A stretch of DNA of 19,441 nt from contig CAYJWU010000019.1 in the NCBI GenBank assembly GCA_964374025.1, positions 1 through 19,441 on the forward strand, in the 5' to 3' direction. The notes under the pieces were generated by a model. That model ran no database searches. It saw only the letters and a program-made list of their open reading frames with translations, and had not been told where the DNA came from. Origin of the DNA: JBASTI01 sp964374025. GTDB taxonomy: Bacteria > Patescibacteriota > Minisyncoccia > Spechtbacterales > HO2-43-30. The stretch's first letter is position 1, and each line of letters opens with the position of its first letter. Positions 13,807 to 19,219 of this stretch are shown piece after piece. Both the position numbers and the translations under genes were made by a program.

Positions 13807-14811
13807 TTAACCGCGTAATATTTCTGCCGCTTTTTCCGGCTCTATAGTAGAAATCTCAATCCCCGTCCCCATCTCGAATCCCGCGGCTATCTCTGTCTTT
13901 GGAAGAATCTCAAAATGCCAATGGTACTTGGGATGCATTGCTCCACCTATGGGAGCTGTGTGTAAATAAAAATTGTATGGCGGATTTTCGAGATTTTTGT
14001 AAAAACTCTTTAGAACTTCTTGAAGAATTTCAGCAAGTGAGGAAATTCCCGCATCGCCCGTATTCTCAAAATACGCGGAGTGCTCATTTGGGAAAATGCG
14101 CACCTCATACGCGTCGCGGGAAATAAACGGGCAGATCGCGATAAAATCTTTATTTTCAAATACGATGCGTTTTTTGTCTTCTCTCTCAAAATCAAGCATT
14201 GCGCAATGCACGCATTTTCCATGTTTTTTGTAAAATACATTGGAGCCGCTTAAACTCCGCCGGATGTCGGAGGGAAGTATAGGAATTGCGACAAGCTGGG
14301 AGTGGGGGTGCGTCAGCGAGGCGCCGGCGCCTCGCCCGTGATTGTGAAAAATAGAAATGTACTTTACGCACTCTGCTTTTTTCAAAAATAAGTATCTTTC
14401 TTTATACGCGCGCAGAACTTCAACTACTTTTTCTATCGAGATAAGCGCAAGGTGCCTGGAGTGGTCGCGCGTAATTATCACCTCGTGATATCCAAGACCG
14501 TCTTGCACGGAGTATGGGCCGACTTTTGATATAGTTGGGCATCCTTCGCCAAAAAACGCGGGGTATTTATTTGGTATAACCTGAAGCGACCAATCCCCTA
14601 CATCCTTATACAACAAAATCGCGTCCGCGTTGCCCGATGCCTGCGGATCTTCAAAAGGACACGTTTCAATCGGGTCCTCGACCTCTTTTTCCCGCTTCCC
14701 CGCATGCGACCTCGCGCCCCTACCCTTCGCAACCACAATCCAGTTGCCGGTTACAGGGTCTTTGCGCAATTCTGAAACCGCTTCGTTTTTACTTTGTTTG
14801 TTTGATGCCAT
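13807..14811 (-). CDS. galT: Galactose-1-phosphate uridylyltransferase family protein
   Basis: About 334 residues from ATG 14811; a TTG ten codons upstream is in frame. GalT swaps UMP between UDP-glucose and galactose-1-phosphate through a uridylyl-histidine intermediate. The catalytic HPH motif is in SLTHPHSQLVAIP (about 165-177), preceded by FHNHGRGAGAS. The zinc-site candidates are CPFED near residue 51, CVHC near 200 and the HWHFEILP segment near the C-terminus. RKDPVTGNWIVVAKGR at the N-terminus is the family opening. CPR and archaeal relatives may use other sugar phosphates, so the substrate is not certain. It overlaps the GT2 gene by 23 bp, so the two are co-transcribed. Confidence 0.9.
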   Translation of the reverse strand: MASNKQSKNEAVSELRKDPVTGNWIVVAKGRGARSHAGKREKEVEDPIETCPFEDPQASGNADAILLYKDVGDWSLQVIPNKYPAFFGEGCPTISKVGPYSVQDGLGYHEVIITRDHSRHLALISIEKVVEVLRAYKERYLFLKKAECVKYISIFHNHGRGAGASLTHPHSQLVAIPILPSDIRRSLSGSNVFYKKHGKCVHCAMLDFEREDKKRIVFENKDFIAICPFISRDAYEVRIFPNEHSAYFENTGDAGISSLAEILQEVLKSFYKNLENPPYNFYLHTAPIGGAMHPKYHWHFEILPKTEIAAGFEMGTGIEISTIEPEKAAEILRG

Positions 14812-15387
14812 ATTTGTTACGCCATAAATTCCATCGTACAATAAATAATTCCCGAAAGGTATTGAGATATCCTGTCAATTTGACGTGACTGCGGGGATCG
14901 TTTTCCCAGTAGACGGGTATTATTCCTATTTTGTAATTCAACCGTTTTGCGATTGCCAAAATCTCTATATCAAACCCCCAGCGGTTAATGCGGAGACGCG
15001 GGAAGATATCGTTTATTGATTTTGCGGAAAAACCCTTGAAGCCGCATTGCGTGTCCCAAATTCCCCGGACCGCGACAAGTTGTATCANNNNNNNNNNNNN
15101 NNNNNNNNNNNNNNNNNNNNNNNNNNNNNNNNNNNNNNNNNNNNNNNNNNNNNNNNNNNNNNNNNNNNNNNNNNNNNNNNNNNNNNNTTTTTCACAAGCT
15201 GCTTATACTTATGCACCGTATCAACGGTTTTGTCTGTTGATCCGTCACTTACAACCAAAATTTCGTACGAATACTTTTGTAAAGATAGATATTTATCAAT
15301 GGAAAGAAGCGTCGCACCGATGCGCTTTTCTTCGTTGTACGCGGGAATAACCACAGACAAATAAATTTCTCGGTCCTTCGCTGACAT
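14789..15387 (-). CDS. GT2 glycosyltransferase, dolichol-phosphate-mannose synthase type (gap inside)
   Basis: Two parts of one gene flank a 100-N gap. The N-terminal part reads MSAKDREIYLSVVIPAYNEE and continues through ILVVSDGSTDKTVD, the donor-binding start of a GT-A fold. After the gap the same strand reads IWDTQCGFKGFSAKSIN, then FDIEILAIAKRLNYKIGIIP, ending at TAA 14789-14791. DTQCGFKGF and FDIE are typical of DPM1-like enzymes that transfer mannose or glucose to polyprenyl phosphate in the membrane. With the gap at face value the protein would be about 199 residues, shorter than the usual ~240, so the true gap is probably longer than 100 bp. It overlaps galT and lies 14 bp after hepT. 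Confidence 0.88.
15088..15187. other. Assembly gap (100 N) inside the GT2 gene
   Basis: Exactly 100 Ns, so the true length is unknown. The reading frames on both sides belong to the same glycosyltransferase. Confidence 0.95.
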
Positions 15388-15401
15388 GTTTAGAGAGGGG
15401 T

Positions 15402-15824
15402 TTATTTTTCTAAAAACTCAAAATAATACCTTGCAAACTCCCTAAAAATATCCGGGGCTTTTTGTAGATTGTCGTACACTTGCTTCATGTCAACTTCTCC
15501 GTATTGATGGATAATAAGGTTCCTAAACTGCGCCATTTGCGCGTTTTCTTTTGCAAAATCCTTCGGCACGATATTATATTCGCCTAAATTTTCTATTATC
15601 TCGCGATACTCCTTGGAGCGCACCTCATAGGCCTCGCTTAGAATATGCGCTCCTACATCCGATATAATCTCGATGCCCAATATCAAATTGTATTGCGCCG
15701 CACTGTTTACAGTAAAATCTACCAAAAAGTCGTCCCTCGAAACCTCGCGGTATTTTTCGAGGAGTTTTATAACTTGCGATAGCTTGCTAAGTCGTTCTTT
15801 TATTGTCTCTTTATCTATGGGCAT
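15402..15824 (-). CDS. hepT: HepT-like HEPN ribonuclease toxin
   Basis: 140-residue all-helical protein of the HepT (DUF86) family. The HEPN active-site motif R-x4-6-H-x-Y is visible as RNLIIHQY near residues 101-108. HepT toxins cleave RNA and are inactivated by AMPylation of the motif tyrosine by the MntA partner. The start overlaps the end of the nucleotidyltransferase gene by 14 bp, the usual tight linkage of this system. LGIEIISDVGAHIL matches the helix before the motif. It appears intact, and is followed closely by the GT2 gene on the same strand. Confidence 0.9.
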   Translation of the reverse strand: MPIDKETIKERLSKLSQVIKLLEKYREVSRDDFLVDFTVNSAAQYNLILGIEIISDVGAHILSEAYEVRSKEYREIIENLGEYNIVPKDFAKENAQMAQFRNLIIHQYGEVDMKQVYDNLQKAPDIFREFARYYFEFLEK

Positions 15825-16284
15825 ATTTTAGAAATGACTTTTCTTGCGCCGGAGAGAGCGGTGTTGCCCCCAAAAAACCTTCTTCCGCTTGCTTCCCCAT
15901 GATGTCGTGCATCTTTTTCCTCAAATACTTTGTATCTTCATACTCTTGGCGGACTCTCGCCTCAATCTCAAATTGCGCCTTTTTGTCCTTTACAAAAATA
16001 GGGGTGCCGTAAAAAATAGCCCTGTGCTTTAAAAGGGGATTTCTTGTCGTTTTAAGGTTTATGACATCTACTTTGCCGATTTTTAAAACATCTCCTATTT
16101 GTAGGGCAATATTAAGCTCTTTCTCGTTGTAATACTCGCGCGATACCTTGCCGGAAAAAACTACCGCAATATCAAAATCAGACAGGGGGCCTGCCTTTTC
16201 CGTTGCGTACGATCCGAACACATACGCTAATATTATGCCGTTTTTTTTCAGCACATCTCTAATTTTTCTATAGTCAACTGTCAC
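15811..16284 (-). CDS. mntA: MntA-like nucleotidyltransferase antitoxin
   Basis: About 157 residues from the GTG at 16284. The minimal nucleotidyltransferase motif GSYATEKAGPLSDFD gives GS-x10-DxD, with a further aspartate in KVDVINL. MntA transfers AMP to the tyrosine of HepT to neutralise it. The C-terminal third is an extra helical tail (QEYEDTKYLRKKMHDIMGKQ). A GTG eight codons upstream (16308) is also in frame, but it overlaps a TATACT -10 box (16291-16296), which would put the transcript start on or next to the 16284 codon. The message is therefore probably leaderless. The gene forms an operon with hepT, with a 14-bp overlap. Confidence 0.85.
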   Translation of the reverse strand: MTVDYRKIRDVLKKNGIILAYVFGSYATEKAGPLSDFDIAVVFSGKVSREYYNEKELNIALQIGDVLKIGKVDVINLKTTRNPLLKHRAIFYGTPIFVKDKKAQFEIEARVRQEYEDTKYLRKKMHDIMGKQAEEGFLGATPLSPAQEKSFLKYAHR

Positions 16285-16290
16285 GTTTTC

Positions 16291-16299
16291 AGTATAACA
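16291..16299 (-). promoter_or_regulatory. Extended -10 promoter of mntA-hepT
   Basis: TGTTATACT on the minus strand matches TGn-TATAAT with one change. Spacing to the GTG at 16284 implies a leaderless transcript. No clear -35 is seen. Confidence 0.55.
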
Positions 16300-16340
16300 C
16301 AAACCCACAAAAACAAAAACGGCTCACCGCGGCGAGCAGT

Positions 16341-16435
16341 TTAGCGGATAATGGTCAACACCTCGTATCCGCCTTTTGTCACCGCGACCGTGTGCTCAAA
16401 GTGGGCGGAGAGGGAACTGTCTTTGGTGACCCAGC
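16341..16435 (-). pseudogene. map: Detached 3' end of methionine aminopeptidase (left copy)
   Basis: This fragment encodes WVTKDSSLSAHFEHTVAV and continues to the stop TAA (16341-16343), the last ~31 residues of MetAP including the metal-ligand glutamate in FEHTVAV. It matches the end of the map gene at 19205-19296: the innermost 61 bp (16375-16435 versus 19236-19296) differ at one position, and the last ~30 bp differ at several. No upstream MetAP coding is attached; the sequence changes to the RT gene at 16436. It marks one end of the inserted DGR block. The terminal 14 RT residues are encoded on the same strand in another frame of this fragment. Confidence 0.9.
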
Positions 16436-17358
16436 CCAAGTAAATTTTGAAACAATTTATATCCCCTGCAGTGTTTGATCACTCCCAGATAAGAATTGAA
16501 CGACTGCAGAAGTTCTTCCCCTGTAATCTCCCCTGCCTCATATTGCTGTTTTTTCAGTTTTAATTTATTAAACATTCTTCTTTTAGTTTTGGTTCGCAAA
16601 ACAACATAGTGAGGCATTGCAACATAACCAAGAAAATCCACGCCCTGGCCAAACTTTCGTATGGTAACTTTCTTTGGATGTATGCTCAAACCCAATCTAT
16701 CAATTAAAAATTCGTTTACAGCCCCGAGGATACGAAATAAGTATTTGTCGTCATTGTTAAGGATAACAAAATCGTCACAATAGCGAATGTAATATCTGCA
16801 TTTCAGTTCGTGTTTTGCAAATTGGTCCAATTCGTTAAGATATATATTGGCAAACAACTGACTCGTTACATTACCAAGTGGCAACCCCCTGTCTGGCTCT
16901 GCCCCAAAACTTTTAATAATTTGTTCTAGGAGCCAAAGCGCGCCGGCGTCCTGAATAGTTTTATTGATTAAATCAAATAGAATTTTATGATCGACATTAT
17001 AAAAAAACTTTTTAATATCACATTTCAAAACATAGGTGGGTTTCCGGTAGTTAGCGCTCACTTTTCTCGCAAATCTTTCAAGCTGCAACACGCCCTTATG
17101 CGTCCCCTTCTCAAAACGGCAGGAATAAGAGTCATATATAAACTTTTTATCAAAAAGGTGATACAGTACTCTAAACACGGCCTGATGGACAACGCGGTCG
17201 CGTACTGTTGCTTTATGGATATGCCGAAGCTTCGGGTCCTGCACATAAAACGAGGAGTATGGCCCATGAGCATACCGCCGCCCCTTGAGGTTTTTGTGTA
17301 AGTCAAAGATGTTGTCCTCGAGGCGAAACCCGAATCGCTGAACATCCCGCTTCTTCAT
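16396..17358 (-). CDS. DGR reverse transcriptase
   Basis: Reverse transcriptase of a diversity-generating retroelement: it copies the TR RNA with errors at adenines, and the cDNA replaces the VR. At least 320 residues. D114 in LKCDIKKFF and the YCDD box (193-196) supply catalytic aspartates. GLPLGNVTSQLFANIYL (158-174) has the LGNxxSQ form typical of DGR RTs. PYSSFYVQDPK and the DSYSCRFEKGTHKG segment are also standard for the family. The same frame stays open upstream of the ATG at 17358 and reads IISLENLFCAWSEFKRGK (17359-17412), matching the conserved DGR-RT N-terminus. The true start therefore lies in or beyond the poly-C/G tract and gap, and the ATG given here is probably internal. The last ~14 residues and the stop come from the map fragment. 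Confidence 0.95.
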   Translation of the reverse strand: MKKRDVQRFGFRLEDNIFDLHKNLKGRRYAHGPYSSFYVQDPKLRHIHKATVRDRVVHQAVFRVLYHLFDKKFIYDSYSCRFEKGTHKGVLQLERFARKVSANYRKPTYVLKCDIKKFFYNVDHKILFDLINKTIQDAGALWLLEQIIKSFGAEPDRGLPLGNVTSQLFANIYLNELDQFAKHELKCRYYIRYCDDFVILNNDDKYLFRILGAVNEFLIDRLGLSIHPKKVTIRKFGQGVDFLGYVAMPHYVVLRTKTKRRMFNKLKLKKQQYEAGEITGEELLQSFNSYLGVIKHCRGYKLFQNLLGLGHQRQFPLRPL

Positions 17359-17519
17359 CTTGCCGCGCTTGAACTCGCTCCATGCGCAAAAAAGATTTTC
17401 TAAAGAAATAATTTTTTCAAATATATTATGACTATTAGGCCCCCCCCCCCGCGGGGGTGGGGGGGGGGGGGGGTCGGAAAATTTCGGAAGGTTAGAGAGT
17501 TTTATTTGCGCTTGGTAAA
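17340..17519. repeat. Left copy of a false assembly duplication around a poly-C tract
   Basis: 17340-17440 matches 17530-17630 at offset 190 with about a dozen mismatches, and 17471-17519 matches 17663-17711 at offset 192, ending in GCGCTTGGTAAA in both. In this copy the sequence past the C tract turns into poly-G and most mismatches are to G, as expected for failing reads. The part before the tract is probably correct. Confidence 0.85.
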
Positions 17520-17529
17520 NNNNNNNNNN
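17520..17529. other. Scaffold gap (10 N) between overlapping contig ends
   Basis: A 10-N spacer, different from the 100-N gaps, joins two contig ends that repeat the same ~180 bp. Real overlap rather than missing sequence is the likely cause. Confidence 0.85.
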
Positions 17530-17711
17530 GAAAATCCCGCTTCGTCATCTTGGCGCGCTTGAACTCGCTACTTGCGCAAAAAATATTTTCTAAAGCATTA
17601 TTTTTTTCAAATATATTATTACTATTAATCCCCCCCCCCCCCACGGAAGTTTCGCCTTCTATTGTTCATAAAATTTCAGAACTTTACAAATTTTTATATG
17701 CGCTTGGTAAA
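17530..17711. repeat. Right copy of the false assembly duplication
   Basis: Counterpart of 17340-17519. Here the part before the C tract is degraded (for example the RT start codon and neighbours carry substitutions), while the part after the tract is clean and continues into avd. Confidence 0.85.
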
Positions 17712-17999
17712 AAGATACCGAAGCGTGATAAATTCGGCATACATTCAAAAATTGAAGAGGCGTGCTTGGACTGCTTGAGATTATCTATCGAGGCAGCACT
17801 ATCCCCAAGACCAGAGAAGGCACAGATTCTCAAAAATTTACGAGTTAAGGCTGATGTCATGAAAAAACTTATTCGCATCTCATGCGAAGTTGGCGCCATA
17901 AACCTAAATACTTATATTATAATGGAAAAATCACTTCAGGAAATCTCAAAAATGGCGACGGGATGGATAGCGTATGTATCAAAAGGAGAGTCCTCATAG
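17643..17999 (+). CDS. avd: Avd-like accessory protein of the DGR (5' end unresolved)
   Basis: About 118 clear residues from TEVSPSIVHKISELYKFLY to the TAG at 17997-17999. The protein is all-helical and basic, with IPKRDKFGIHSKIEEACLDC and the RVKADVMKKLIRI segment, the pattern of the four-helix-bundle Avd/S23-like family. Avd forms a barrel-shaped pentamer that binds the RT and the TR RNA and is needed for mutagenic homing. The start is blurred by a poly-C tract: using the left copy, ATG 17428 would give MTIRPPPPTEVSPSIVHK if the tract is 12 Cs, between the 11 and 13 shown. Unusually, the gene runs opposite to RT, TR and target. Its stop codon lies in the loop and arm of a perfect hairpin next to the TR. 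Confidence 0.85.
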   Translation, partial: TEVSPSIVHKISELYKFLYALGKKIPKRDKFGIHSKIEEACLDCLRLSIEAALSPRPEKAQILKNLRVKADVMKKLIRISCEVGAINLNTYIIMEKSLQEISKMATGWIAYVSKGESS

Positions 18000-18012
18000 A
18001 GGACTCTCCTTT
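17982..18012. terminator. Perfect hairpin between avd and TR
   Basis: 14-bp perfect stem AAAGGAGAGTCCTC/GAGGACTCTCCTTT with a 3-nt loop, covering the avd stop codon and ending 4 bp from the TR. On the minus strand it is followed by TTTTGATAC, so it could end a TR transcript. On the plus strand it follows avd. It may also be a structural part of the TR RNA. Confidence 0.8.
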
Positions 18013-18016
18013 GCTT

Positions 18017-18135
18017 GAAACTTCCTCACGAGCCCGCAATTTGGAGTTGGCATTGCGCGGGTTGTACCAGTTGACATAGAGCTTGTCGCCGTTCCAGTTG
18101 ACCTTAGGGACGTTGCCGTCGGAGTTGCGAGAGCT
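18017..18135 (-). repeat. DGR template repeat (TR)
   Basis: 119 bp that align without gaps to the VR at 18421-18539 (offset 404). Twenty positions differ, all of them adenines in the minus-strand TR; the other 88 non-adenine bases are identical. The TR sense strand is rich in AAC/AAT codons, the type that adenine mutagenesis can turn into many amino acids. Read as protein it begins SSRNSDGNVPKVNWNGDKLY. An ATG with an upstream AAGGAG lies at its 5' end, so a short peptide could be translated, but its role is as RNA template. Confidence 0.97.
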
Positions 18136-18327
18136 CATGTATTACTCGACTCCTTCCATTGCACCGGCGATCTTTTCCAAAATCGCCTGCGTTTCCGATC
18201 CAAGTCGGCTGTGTTTTGAGTATAAAACTCACTAGAGTCGAATAAGCAGTTTCCTGTCTGTAGGCAAACCGCTATCGTTTTTTTTCCGACCGGTTGTATT
18301 AGCCCTGATTATAATATATATGAAATA

Positions 18328-18353
18328 CCCCCGCCTGCAAGAGCAAGCGGGGG
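18328..18353. repeat. GC-rich hairpin between VR and TR (distal)
   Basis: CCCCCGC/GCGGGGG arms with an inner TGC/GCA pairing and an AAGA loop. On the minus strand it is followed by an AT-rich stretch, so it could end the target-gene transcript. Confidence 0.6.
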
Positions 18354-18377
18354 CCGAAGGGAACAAGGGTAAAGGTA

Positions 18378-18406
18378 CCCGCCTACGCTCTTCGAGCTTC
18401 GGCGGG
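18378..18406. repeat. Hairpin just downstream of the VR
   Basis: CCCGCC-TAC-GCTC-TTC-GAGC-TTC-GGCGGG: 6-bp and 4-bp stems with a symmetric internal loop. It lies 14 bp past the VR end and 10 bp past the target stop codon. In the well-studied Bordetella phage DGR, a hairpin at this place is needed for efficient target recognition. A dispersed CPR-type repeat is the alternative. Confidence 0.6.
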
Positions 18407-18416
18407 CAGGCAAGGG

Positions 18417-19127
18417 TTAGGAAACTACCTCACGAGCCCGCAATCTGGAGTGGGCACTGCGCGGGCTGCACCAGGCGACATAGAGCTCGCCGCCGCGCCA
18501 GGCGACCCTAGGGACGCCGCCGCCGGAGTAGCGAGAGCCGCTACAGAGCGTCCAGTTTTGGCTGTCGACGTGCTTGCCGGTCTCGTCGTAGTACTTGAGT
18601 ACAAAGAGCAAGTGCTCTCCGAGCGTTATACCGGTAATACCCCTCGTCTCCAAGACCTCTGCGGAAAGCTCTTTGAGCTCCTCGTCTGCCTCGACGCGGT
18701 CACGGACGCGGATCGCGTATGAGCTAACCGGCATGCGGTCGTTCGTGCTCACGTCTCTATCGAGATCGTCCCTATAGGTGTAGACCGGGAATTTGCTCCG
18801 GCAGACTTCGACGATCCCGTTCAACGTGAGGCCCGAGGGTACCACGATGATGCGATCAAATCCGGATTTGTGCTCCGGGACGACGAGACCAGAAATGTCC
18901 AACTTCATCCCGAAGTACTTGTCCAGGAAACGCTCCCAGTCAGCGAGCGTGCTACCGGATGGCGCTAGCCCTTCCGCGAGTACCTTGGCAAGCTGGCCCT
19001 TGCGGCCCTTGCGCCTGATCCAGTACTGCATCTGGTCCGCAGTCATTTCAGGCAGTGTGGCTATCACTGCAGCCACGAACTCTTTTACCTGTTGAGGGTT
19101 CGGTTGGACTGTATCATGATTTGCCAT
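18417..19127 (-). CDS. DGR target (variable) protein, C-type-lectin-like C-terminus
   Basis: 236 residues, with an excellent GGAGGA site before the ATG. The VR encodes residues 197-236 (GSRYSGGGVPRVAWRGGELY and on to REVVS), ending at the stop. The scaffold residues left unchanged by mutagenesis (VP, V-W, LYV-W, LRARE-VS) are the pattern of the CLec fold in which DGRs display variation. Sixteen codons differ from TR and all change the amino acid, mostly Asn to Ala, Gly, Ser, His, Tyr or Arg. The N-terminal ~190 residues include a helical part (VKEFVAAVIATLPEMTADQMQYWI) and a VVPSGLTLNGIVEVC...VRDRVEADEELKELSAE region. I associate this region with a protein family common in Parcubacteria, from memory. 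There is no signal peptide or membrane helix, so ligand and location are unknown. The gene is GC-rich. Confidence 0.93.
   Translation of the reverse strand: MANHDTVQPNPQQVKEFVAAVIATLPEMTADQMQYWIRRKGRKGQLAKVLAEGLAPSGSTLADWERFLDKYFGMKLDISGLVVPEHKSGFDRIIVVPSGLTLNGIVEVCRSKFPVYTYRDDLDRDVSTNDRMPVSSYAIRVRDRVEADEELKELSAEVLETRGITGITLGEHLLFVLKYYDETGKHVDSQNWTLCSGSRYSGGGVPRVAWRGGELYVAWCSPRSAHSRLRAREVVS
18421..18539 (-). repeat. DGR variable repeat (VR)
   Basis: 119-bp counterpart of the TR at the 3' end of the target gene. Of 31 TR adenines, 20 are replaced here: 14 by G, 4 by C and 2 by T. The 3' part, TTGCGGGCTCGTGAGG on the sense strand, is unchanged and GC-rich, as expected for the site where homing starts (IMH). 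Confidence 0.97.
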
Positions 19128-19190
19128 GATCTATTCCTCCTTTTCCTTTTTGATTTAGATTGAAAATGTACCCCTGTTCCCCATATTAAT

Positions 19191-19219
19191 AGTTTAGCAT
19201 AGTATTAAAATATTGTCAA
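19191..19219 (-). promoter_or_regulatory. Promoter of the DGR target gene
   Basis: On the minus strand, -35 TTGACA (19214-19219), 17-bp spacing, then TGC-TAAACT (-10 at 19191-19196, extended). The -35 lies within the last codons of map, inside the right duplicated segment. The leader would be about 57 nt. Confidence 0.65.

Noticed and set aside
16341..16435. A second functional map gene
   Set aside because: Only the last ~31 codons are present, with no upstream MetAP sequence and no start.
16396..17358. RT as a group II intron maturase or a retron
   Set aside because: There is no maturase or endonuclease domain and no retron RNA; the LGNVTSQ motif, TR/VR pair and Avd point to a DGR.
17440..17475. 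C-rich then G-rich tract as a large natural hairpin or G-quadruplex
   Set aside because: The right-hand copy of the same locus has only the C tract followed by normal sequence, so the poly-G part is best seen as read error.
17917..18138. A 73-residue minus-strand frame starting at ATG 18138 and covering the TR
   Set aside because: It is the TR read as protein followed by the antisense of avd. The adenine-specific pattern shows its role is as template, so I did not call a gene.
18136..18420. A possible extra gene between TR and target
   Set aside because: Only short frames are present; the stretch holds hairpins and a possible TR promoter.
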